In this document: one piece after another, positions 36,501 through 48,500 of the stretch
Position numbering within the stretch: position 1 is the first letter of the stretch
Layout: every line of letters starts with the position of its first letter
Assembly (NCBI GenBank): GCA_903813345.2
Contig: CAIIXF020000008.1
Location: 29,018,005-29,082,004, forward strand
Length of the DNA stretch: 64,000 nucleotides
Reading direction: 5' to 3'
DNA from: Owenia fusiformis
Lineage: Eukaryota; Annelida; Polychaeta; Sabellida; Oweniidae
Program-made: the position numbers and the translations under genes
The notes under the pieces: generated by a model
What the model saw: only the letters and a program-made list of their open reading frames with translations
What the model was told of the DNA's origin: nothing
Databases searched by the model: none

Positions 36501-39500
36501 GGCAGCATGCAGAAAACAAGATTGTCACCCAAAAGTATATTAATTAATGTGTAGAATTTGGTACACCCGGATCCATCTCGATCATCATAATGACCACATT
36601 CATGCCACCATCATGATAATTATCCAATCAGTATCGTGATAAGAGAATATAATAGAGAAGCATCTCTATTCAAGGATTTCAACTTATGTCACATGGAACA
36701 GGATTAAAAAATAAAATGAGTGATATACACACTGGCTTATTTTAAACTTAGATGTATTTTAACAATGTTGCCTGTTGACTATATTGTTAATCTCTATAAA
36801 AATCTCATTTTTTGTGCCAATAATTGAATAACCAAATAATTGTTCTAACTCAATGTGATATGATTCAAAAAGTTTGTAATTCAAATTCAAAAACGTATCA
36901 GAGAGAAATGTGAATAAGATACCACATATACAAGTTCTACATACACTTATGATTGTGTTGATCAAAATTTAAAACAGTTCATCTACCGTCTGATTGTATT
37001 TCTACATTTTATAATTTATTGGAGAATTAATTCCTTCACATTTTAATTGTTTTGGCCATTTTGGGGGTTGCCATTCTAAATCATGGACCTCCAGTTGTCC
37101 TAAGTTAAGTTTACATCTAATTCATACTTGAAATCAACTTTTGATTTTTACACCTGGTTTACAGTCTAAGTGAAGTTTACATCTAGTATATCAGTGTTAC
37201 TGTTTGCTGATTAACTGGATGTTCATCACAGTATACACCTAGGCCTGATGTAAACTGAGTGTAAACTAGGTGTAAACTAGATGTGAACTTAATTTAATTT
37301 GTGTTTGGGATATTTACCGTTAAATACCCCCGCACCCCTAAATATTTTTGTGTGTTTTTTCTTGAAATTGTAGATTGTAATTTTTTTATGTATTTGTGTC
37401 ATATGTATGGAATAGCAGAAAATTTATTCACGAAGCCAAGTTTAGGGAAAATTGAGAAAATCACTAAATGAAGAAAAAACATGCAAAAACAAGGAAAAAA
37501 ACACAAAAATAATGTAAAAACTAATTATTAATACATTCCACCTTTAATTAATTCACTTTTTTCTGTTACAGTATTTAGTAATTTCTACGGCGTTTGTCAA
37601 CCTGCTATTCCCACTTATGACCAGCTTGCAAGAGCCGCAACTGTAACATATCACTTCCTAAAGTAAGTCGCTTAGCTTTGTTAAGAGGGAGTCTTTCTTT
37701 GCATGCTCAGTCTGCAATATATAAGTTCTCGGGATGGGGGAGGGGGTCAGCAACAAGGGGATTCATAATAAAGGTTCTAGGTAATGATTTTCCTATCACT
37801 CGGCGCAACACTACTTTGCACAAATATCATGCTGCCCTCAATTATTAAGTTCTTTGCAAGCTTGCAGGCGCTTACTGCTAAATTTTCATTTATGCAATTT
37901 TTAATGTGATGAACCTCTACTCCTAATGAATATTCATGAGGTTGATTCCACATGTCAAATGATAGGTTCATTTTGTTCACATGCACAAAATTCTAATTTT
38001 ATTGCAAGGTGTTATGAAATTTATAGGAATGCTGAATTCTGCAAATTAGCAAGCTTGCATATGTAGTTTTTAATTCTAATGATTCCCAACAGAACAGATT
38101 TCAAGATGCAATGTTTTTGTTTCAGTTCCAATAACAGGTAAAAAATGAATGAAAACAGCAAGCAAAATTATTGTAAATCACAAATTTAACATGCAATGCT
38201 TTCAAGGGGGCGTCCCTACAATGGAGAAAACCATTATTTACATACATACTATTTAAAGTTGTAACCAAAGGGGACAATGGGCAACATTTTGAAAACAAAA
38301 GCTCAAGAATAGGAAGGGTTTATCATAAGAAACTGAAGTTTTAACCATTGTTGAAAGCCATATTTGGGGCGAATATTTATAGAAATATTTTCTACTGTTA
38401 CATCTCCTGTTGCATCTCCTTTTCAGAAATTGTTAAATATAGTGTAGAAGAAACTTTTGATATGTTTAAATTGAGAAAAACAAGATCCGCTTTTTAGAAA
38501 ATGAGCCTAACATTTTAAAGTGCAAATGTGGGGTCCTAATCCATAATTTTTCAGAGAGTGAGAATGATATTTTACTATCATGGGGACTTCACTTGAAAGA
38601 AATCTTATTTTTTTAATAAAACCACTGTATTGATGGCCAGAAAGTACCCATGGTGAATGATATGACTGTCTTAAATCACTTGCCATACTGCACATGGACC
38701 TTTGTGATTTTGCAAAAACTATCAGGAAAATACCATGATGTCTAATGCTGATGATTAACCTTAGCTAGTTCTAAATATTTTTGCTGAAGCTTTGCATTTC
38801 ATGTTCATTATTTTACAATATAAAATATATAAAGTATTACTTATAATCAGCTGCTTTGCTGTATAATAATTAAAGTAACACATGCTTATTGCGATGATAT
38901 CTGAAAAATTGAATTTGTGTTTGCAAGTTAATAAACTATATCATGTGAAAAGTAATTGACATTCAGCACTTGTTGCTCATTTCTGAGACACCCTGTAAAT
39001 GTACCTATGATTTGTTATAGGTTTGAGGAGTTGATCCACACCCAGAAGCTACCAGTCGTTCTTGCTCAAGGACTAGTACCTATCTGTACTGATTCATACA
39101 AGTAAGAAATACATCTCATGTTGCACATACCTTTTATTTCTAGTCCATACAGTAGGGGTGTAGCCAACAAATGTCAAGGGGTGTGCGATATTTTGGGTTT
39201 GCATCAATGTGAGCGAAGCAAGCCCGAAAAAGGGGGTACGGGGTTTACCCCTAGAAATTTTTTAAAATTTACGTTGTATATGGTGCATTCTAAGCATTTC
39301 AAACTATGATTTATTAATGTTTCTTCAATAAATTTTACAAAATTTCTTTTTTTCTACGCCCATGGTACAGGGTGATCCAGAAGTTACATCAAACATATTG
39401 CCATTTCAGATATGCTGAAGCAATTACCTTGAAATTTTGTACATGACTGTGTTCCTCACACATTTATAAGACAATACCTCTAAGTTCAAATATTTTTGAT

Positions 39501-42500
39501 TTGTCCATATTACAGTTACCCTGTATGTAATACTATTCGATTTGTCCATATTATGGTTACCCTGTATGTAATACTATTCGATTTGTTCATATTATGGTCA
39601 CCCTGTATGTAATATAAGTATATCATACATTATGAGAAAATGAATTTGATAATTTTGAACTGATCCTTGGAAAAAAGACTCATTGTAATGAAACTCGTTA
39701 CATATGAGATGGAAGGAGTTTAGAAATAAAACATTGCACATTTGATCGGAGGGAATTACAAAGATCTGTGGAGCTTTAACATATTTAATATTTTTTATTT
39801 AAAGCTGAAATTCAAATATTTAGAAATCATAGTACTGGATACAAATTTTATTATGTCACCACCACATCAGAAGTGTATATTCTCAAACTTTTTTGTTGAC
39901 AGTGTTCGGCATTTAGCATCCAGCTTTTGTAACAAATGGCAGGTGGTGACAATTTGCATGTTAATGCCTTGTTTTCCATGTGATGCAGTCATAGTATTAC
40001 TTCAAATCTACATGCATTTACAGGCAGATGTTCAGCACTAGCAGACTTCCAGGTGCTTCACTTGATTATCTGAAAACATTCCAGGCTAGAAAACACATCA
40101 TTGTCATCAGGTATGTTATGTTATGCATTAATACAATAAAACCTGTGTAAGGGTCAAGCATACAATAAAACCTGTAAGTGTCAAGCATACAATAAAACAT
40201 GTGTAAGTGTCAAACATACAGTAAAACCTGTGTAAGTGTCAAACATACAATAAAACCTGTGTAAGTGTCAAGCATACAATAAAACATGTGTAAGTGTCAA
40301 ACATACAGTAAAACCTGTGTAAGTGTCAAACATACAATAAAACCTGTGTAAGTGTCAAGAATACAATAAAACCTGTGTAAGTGTTAAGCATACAATAAAA
40401 CATGTGTAAGTGTCAAACATACAGTAAAACCTGTGTAAGTGTCAAACATACAATAAAACCTGTGTAAGTGTCAAGCATACAATAAAACCTGTGTAAGTGT
40501 TAAGCATACAATAAAACCTGTGTAAGTGTCAAGCATGCAATAAAAAGTGTCAAGCATACAAAATAAAACCTGTGTAAGTATCAACAAGGTGGTGGAACGG
40601 GCTAGAAGTGCAGATCGTAACTGTTTTCATGTACATTTTCTTAGACATGATACTGACACATGTTTGTGATAAAAGCATCTTGGGAATTCTGCCTACGACT
40701 TACTGGAGTGGGGTACCGGTGTATACACTACATTCAGCAGTATTTAACTGTTTGTATTCTGTTTTCAAGGAAAGGAATATATTTCTCTTTGACCGTGCGT
40801 CATGAGGATGACACTCTACTGACACCTATTGAGTTAAGAGCCCAACTGCAGAAGATATTTGATGATACAAAAGGTAATTTTTAATGTTATCGTAAACAAA
40901 AAGTCAGAAATGTAAATAGTTAATTTTTTAAATTATATGTCGGAACCTCTGATTTTTGTTTTTGTAGTTGTTATTTAGTTTTTTTGTTGAGACATTTTGA
41001 AACAAAATAAAATCTGGAAATATGTGTTTCGAAAATTTCATGGAATTTATCCTGAAAAAGTTGTAGGATCCCGGATTTTAAACAAATGTGTTCATTTTGA
41101 CCTACTTTTGCAACTTGACATAACCTTTTGAATGACCGATATGAATGATATAACCAAGACATATTGTTATAGTCTCTAATCTTTTTGTGGCCAGTGTTTG
41201 GTAGTTGGCATTTGAAACAACATTCAGCATCTGTAACAAATGGCAGGAGGTGACATTTTTTCATTTTAATACCTCCTTCCTAATGTTGTGTTTTGTGATT
41301 TTTCATTATAGAAGAGCGAGATGAGAGGAATATATCTGCCCTTACTGGCCAGAATAGAACACTCTGGTGCAAGGTATGTACATGTACCTCTAACCCTAGA
41401 TGTTCTCTAAAAATACTAAATAGAACAAACCTTTTTTTCATAACATGATTTCTTCACTAATTGATTTAACTATACCCCTGATTAGAATTTTGCATGAGGT
41501 TCATCAATTTGATGCCTCTTATTCAGATCAGACTTTCCTTGAGTTTCAGTTGAGGCAACAAGACATTTCTTTTTAGCTTGCCCAAATAGACAGCATGACC
41601 ATTCTTGAATAAACTGAAAACATCTTACGCTCACATGATACAAGGAATCGTTTGACACCTCAAAAAAGTTTCCTGAAAAAATTCAAGTCATGATTGAATG
41701 TATTTTTAGCAACGCAATCTGCTTCTCAATAACAACAAAGAGACACTCGAGGCAGTTGAGAGCGCCCTCTTTGTTCTTTCACTCCCAGAGGCTGAGCCTA
41801 AGGACTATGATCACCAAGCTGACATGTGTTTGACAGGACGTGACCACTCGATCTGGTTTGATAAGACATTCAATCTGATTGCTTTTGCAAATGGACGAAT
41901 AGGAACAAATGTAGAGCACGCTTGGGGAGATGGAACGGTATGCTTTTTTTCGCATTGTTTTTTCTTAGAAATGTAATACATGTACACTGTATATAGATCT
42001 ATATAATGACTCTTAAGTTTAAACTATATAGCAGTACATGTGATATTCAAATCTTGACAAATTGGGACATTTTGTACAGTTTTCATTATAATGCATTTTT
42101 CTTATTGCAACCAGGTTGTGACATTTTGTATCAAGTCTATTTTTCTTTACTATATTTATTTGAATTTATTTTAGCTATTTTCTCGACTCTGGGAATATGC
42201 GCTGTTCAGAGAAAAATATGACAAATCCGGTGAAGTACTTCCATTGCCCAATGAGCGTCAGCGCCCTCTTTCTTCTGTGAAGAGATTGAAGTGGGACACC
42301 AGTGGCCTTGAAAGCGAAGTGAAAGCAGCAGAAATGACCCTAAAAGGACTAGTAAGTGGAATATAATGTTGATCACCCTGAAAGTGAAATTTTGTTACCC
42401 TGAGGTAGTTATCTTATTTCAACTAAATAGGAGTGAAGATATCTGTATCTGCAACAAATGGCAAGTGGGGACATTTTGCATGCAGATGCCTTGTTTAGTA

Positions 42501-45500
42501 GTAATATTCATCTTTGTATATTACAGGGAGACAATGTGGATATCAAGCTTTACAAACCTGACTTTGGGAAGCGTCTCATCAAAAAGTTCCGTCTTAGTCC
42601 AGATGGCTTCATCCAGATGGCAATACAGTTGGCGTATTATAGGATTCACAAAGAGTTTGTGAGGACTTATGAGTCTGCATCAACCAGGTATGACAAATTA
42701 TTTATATTTGATATTCTGGGGGTCATTAACAGAAACTTCGTAAGGACTAATTATCCCAACGAATGTTCGTTAGGGATATAATGAAGCCCTCCGTCCGTCT
42801 GTCCATCAGTCCGTCAGTCTGTCAGTCCGTCAGTCAGTCCGTCCATCTGTCCGGAAGATAACTCAAATACTAGTTGACAGATTTTCTTCATATTTAGTGG
42901 AAAGATGTATATTGGTTTTTTTCAAGATGGCCGCCGCTTTAAAAATGACGGGACTTTTTCGCAAAAATCATAAATTTTTCATTCTAAACCAAAGTAATTA
43001 ATATTATTGTTTGAAATTTTGGTAGTGTATTCACAACATTTATCTTTTTCACATATATTCCGTGTTTTTCATCCTGACCCCCAGGGGCCACGTATGGGGG
43101 GACAGGAAAACAGAAATTTTCGCTAATTTTTAGATCTTTCTGAAGTATAGCTTTATTATACTCAAATGAAAGGCAATTAAGAGTAGATGGCAAATATTGT
43201 ATCTTTTTTCTGATTCGAGCCTCGTAAAATTCAAAATGGCCGTCTAATGTATGATTTCGCAATAATTTTTTTGATCCCTTCAAAGTATGGCTATATTATA
43301 CTCAAATTGAAGGAATTTTGGAGTAGATCACAATTATGGTATTATTTTTCAGATTTGTACCTCAGAAAATTCAAAATTGCTGCTTTGCAGGAATTCGCAA
43401 TTCTAAAATCTAATTTTTTCATTTTTAACCAAAGTAATGAGTATAATTGATTGGAATTCGGTAATTGATATTTTGTTCGTTGGGATTTGCTACTCCGCGT
43501 AGTTGCCGTTATCTAGTTTATATTATGTAAGTTGTGTTGTAGTGAATACTTAGGAATACATGCTATGGCCATCAAAACAGTGTACCAGTCAAAAGGTACA
43601 TTCGTTTCTTTCCAATGCAGAAAAACATGCAAAAAAATTTTTTGTTTTCAAACATCAGCTTCAGTACTCCCTGTGCTACTACTTTGCTTTACCTGCGTGA
43701 AGAATAGCATATAAGCGCTTAGTCTTCATGCTTAAATGTTCATATTTGCAGGATCTTCAGCCGAGGGCGTACTGAGACTATTCGACCAACATCAGAGTAT
43801 TCATGTAGTTTCGTACACAGCATGGATGATAAAACAAAATCCAAGACAGACAGAATCTCACTCCTAAAGAAAGCCATTGATTGCCAGATCAGCTACAAGC
43901 TTGATGCGAGTAATGGCTATGGATGGGATCGCCATATGCTAGGACTCTACGCCACCTATAAGGACTTTGGTCATCTAACCAACACGCCATTGCCAGACAT
44001 CTTCAAAGATAAGGTGAGGATGTATATTTGCATTGGACAATTTCTTGGAAAGTTCTATTTGTCATTGCTTACAAATGGGCAACGTTTCATTATTCATCAG
44101 TCATTTTAGGGCCTATTCATCATTTATTAAGTTCTGGACTACTTTCTGTTAATTATTGATCTTTTTTTGGCAAAAATCTATTCATCTATGGTCATTTCTA
44201 GCCATCTTAGATTTATTATTTATGGGCAATATCTATTTATCATTTATGGGCAAGTTGTTATTATTCATTGCCCTTTTATGGGCAAGTTTCTATTAATTAA
44301 TGCCCTTTTATGGGCAAGTTTCTATTAATCATTGCCCTTTTATGGGCAAGTTTGTATTAATTATTGCCCTTTTATGGGCAAGTTTCTATTAATCATTTGG
44401 AAAGTCTACGTTAATGATGAAGTAAAGGATTTATAAACCATTACCCTCCCCGCAGGATTATTTTATGTGGAGGATTTTCCTGTCTTTAAAACCACATTTT
44501 CATATTGAATTTTTTTATTTATTTTTTTGTGCAATATTCTAGGTTTTTATTAAAATTTTTAGTGCAACGTTTTGGGATTTTGCAATTTTTGTGCAACATT
44601 TTAAGGATTTCTATGTTTTTTATGGAGGATTTTAGGGAGCACATAGAAATTATGGAGGGACATTTTTGTGTAACGGGAGGTGCTGCTATTTAGATTTCAA
44701 TGCAGGGAGAGCCCTGGAAACTGAAGAACAGGAAATAGATTCATTTAGCTTTTCTGTTGTATATTGAATATCTTTCTGTTCCAACAAAGCTTTTTATTAA
44801 TTAGTTGGCTGATGTCTGGACAATTCGCGGAAATCAAATATTATTTATTAATTAGTTGGCCGAGTTTCAAGCTTCAGTCACTTGATCGCTATAGATATTA
44901 GAAAATCATTCTATAGAAGTCTTTTGTGAGGCTAATTGGTATATTTTATGACACTCATTTTTTGTATACAAACTATTGTCTGGATGATCATTGACATCCT
45001 GTCTCAAACAGTAGATGACACTGAGCCAACGTAGAATTATTGAGTTCATAAGGTTGAATTTATATCATTAGCATCTATTTGCATTTTGATACTTTAAATT
45101 ACTTTAATTTGGCAAATTGGGCAAATTTTGACATTTTGGCTGCTATTTGATTTGGCGGATTGACCATCATCAGTTGTATTATTCACTTCACAGCTCGTCA
45201 CTGATAACGCAATTTAGCTCTCCTGGTATTAGATTGTTTTATCTAAACTAAACTCTTTGACCTTTGGAAGTAGTTTCAAATTGACATTTTATCAATGTTT
45301 CAATCAAGATTTTCACCAAAGATTTATCGTGCAAGGTAACACATGAAAAAAGTACTGAATGAAAAATCCCCTTGAATTTTATTTCCAAAATTCAAACTAA
45401 AGCAATTTACAGTATATCTAACAGTCAGGACATTCATTCAAAACCACTTTTAAAAAAAAACAATTCAGAGAATCATCTGCTTTTAATTTTTTTAACACAT

Positions 45501-48500
45501 AGCAAATGGTATATATAGGAATCAATGTTTCAAAGTGATTCTGCTTAATCTGGTTTGAAGTGTGGCTTTTACATTGATATTCAGATTAGGAATTCGCAAT
45601 GTGCAATAAGCTTGTGATGTGATCCCTCCTTATATCAGCTTTATGATGCTAGTACCCCGGTGACTTTTCCTGTTAGTAAAGGTTCACAGTGCCATAGAAA
45701 AATATATCGTGTCTGCAGTCTGAACACCTCTAATGTGAATAGATTTTTGCGTCCCATTTTCCCTTCCATCGAGTCCAGTGATGAAAAACATTATGTGAAC
45801 ACCTACCAATTTAAACATAGATCACATTTGAAAAATAAACTCTAATGCAAACACTTCATAAAATATCACTTGTTTTATATTAAAACGCTCAAATATTTTC
45901 TATTATTTATGACATTTACAGAATGTGTTATGGTCAGTCGAACTAAAGATATTGAGAATGAGTTCACATTTTTTCAAAATCCAGAAATCCGCCAATGCAA
46001 AACTTTTGGAACCTGAGTACCTCCTAATCCAAATGCTCTTACTTTGTCTCAGTGGCCTTTTGATAATGGAGCCAACAAAAAGTTCTAAAAATCAAGCCTA
46101 ATGCTTAGAAACTGAGAATTTCAGCAAGGGTGCCATTGACTTAATGTATTTGTCTTTAATTTGGCGCTACTTGTTTTGCCAATTTTGTATTTTTGGGCCA
46201 ATTGGCTATATTTAATTTGACCATTTTTCAAGTGTCCCTGACATCATCCTGTTTAACAAAATTCAAAATATTCATTGTCAGTGTTGTTTAGTGTTGTTTA
46301 TATAAACTTCTTGAATATCTCTTGTTTCTATCAACTTAAATGGCCCAGCCATCTTGGTATCTTTCATGTTCACCAAAATTTGCCAATTTAAAACACTTTC
46401 CAAATTAAACACAAATACAGTAAAATGGGGAATGGAGATGCACTTGACTTCATCCTGCATATTTACTACTCAATCAGCAAAAGGTGATGATATAATGTCC
46501 AGGGTACTTAATTGATAATTTGTTATATATATATAGAGTAGGGCATCATTAATATCTGGTTATTGTCAGTCACCAGCATTTGCTAATAACAACCCAGGAG
46601 GATAAATCTTTGGAAATGAAAAGGATAAGAGCATGGATGATTCTCTCTGTGAGCCTAGCCCACATGCTGTTCACAACTTCAGTCACCAAGTCTCAAACAA
46701 AGCACAAGCGTAACATTATGCAGCAGGCTGCTGAAGATTCTAAAGAAACAACCTCCCAAAACTTATCAGTCCAGAATTACATGGGAGATACCAACAAGTC
46801 GACTGGTAACCCTATTACAGATGATGGGGAGCATGTTAGACTCAATGCTACAGAAAAAATCATGGGACCAGAGGTAAGTGATCAAATTTTTTACTTTAAT
46901 CATGGAGAACCTTCTACATAATATCTCACAAATGCAATTCATGCATTTCTGAATGTTTTATGTCTTGTTGTTTTGATGGTGACAGGTCATCTCAACCCCA
47001 AGTCATCTCAACCCAGACCAACTCAACCCCAAGTCAACTCAACCCCAGTAAAACTCAACCCCAAGTCAACTCAACCCTGTAAAACTCAACCCCAGTAAAA
47101 CTCAACCCTATTCATTTGTGCAATGTCTAATTTAATTTTTTCATGATGAATGATTTAAGTCATTCATTTCTGAAAATCTAGCATTTTGCATGATACTTTG
47201 AATAGAAAGTTGTAAAAGTATTCCAAAAAATGGTTAAGCTCAAGGATAATTCAAAAAGTTGTCACTATTATTTGATTTAAGACATCTTTTGAAACCAAAT
47301 TTTAGATAATTTAGAAATAATTAACAATGTAATACAACGTTTTATTTATATGTACATGCATTAACAAAATCATTTACATTTACTAATTAATAGACTGAAA
47401 GCATATAAGCGTAGCCAGGAGGGGTGCGCACACACCCTCCCAACAATTTTGAAGGAAGGTGCATCATTTTTTGTCAAAACATATCTTTTTTGGCTCGTTT
47501 ATGCCACGATCGGCACCCCCTGACTGAAAACCTGATTTTTTGGGGCGATGGCATCCCTCCTGACTAAAAGCTGGCCATGCCCTTGGAAAAAGCAATGGTC
47601 TTATAAGTTTATCAATATATAGAAATATAGGGGTTGAGATTTACTGGGGTTGAGTTTTACAGGGTTGAGTTGACTTGGGGTTGAGTTTTACTGGGGTTGA
47701 CTTGACTTGGGGTTGAGTTGACTTGGGGTTGAGTTTTACTGGGTTGAGTTGACTTGGGGTTGAGATGACCAGGAAGCGTTTTGATTGGCTTCTGATAGGC
47801 GGGAAGGGGGTTATGACACTGATCCTTTATATATTAGACCATTAATTATATGTGATACAGGGGTTTCTTTCCTCCTGACCAGTTTAACTGTTCAAAATTC
47901 CTTTTCTGTTTCTTTTCTAATACCTTTTTATCGGAACCTTTATGACACTTGCCCTTTCTTACATATGTGCTTTTTCTCCAGGTTATTTCGAATTTGAAAG
48001 AACAAGTAACAGTTGGTCAAGATTGTCAGATGAATGATCCAAGACATGCTGATACAACCCACTCTGATCAACCCACAACAAATGATCCAAATATAGCTTT
48101 GATGGATGATCCAACAGATACAGATACAACCCAATCTGATCGACCTGTGACAACTGGTTCAAATAAAACATCGATGGATGTTCCAACACATACCTATACG
48201 AATACAACCCACTATGATCGACCTGTGACAACTGGTTCAAATAAAACATCGATGGATGATCCAACACATACCAAAATTGATACAACCCACTCTGATCAAC
48301 CTGTGACAATTGGTTCAAGTAAAACATCGATGGATGATCTAACACATACCAATACTGATACATCCAACTCTGATCAACCTGTGACAACTGGTTCAAATAA
48401 AGCGTTGATGGATGATCCAACACATACCAATACTGATACAAACCACTCTGATCAACCTGTGACAACTGGTTCAAATAAAGCGTTGATGGATGATCCAACA

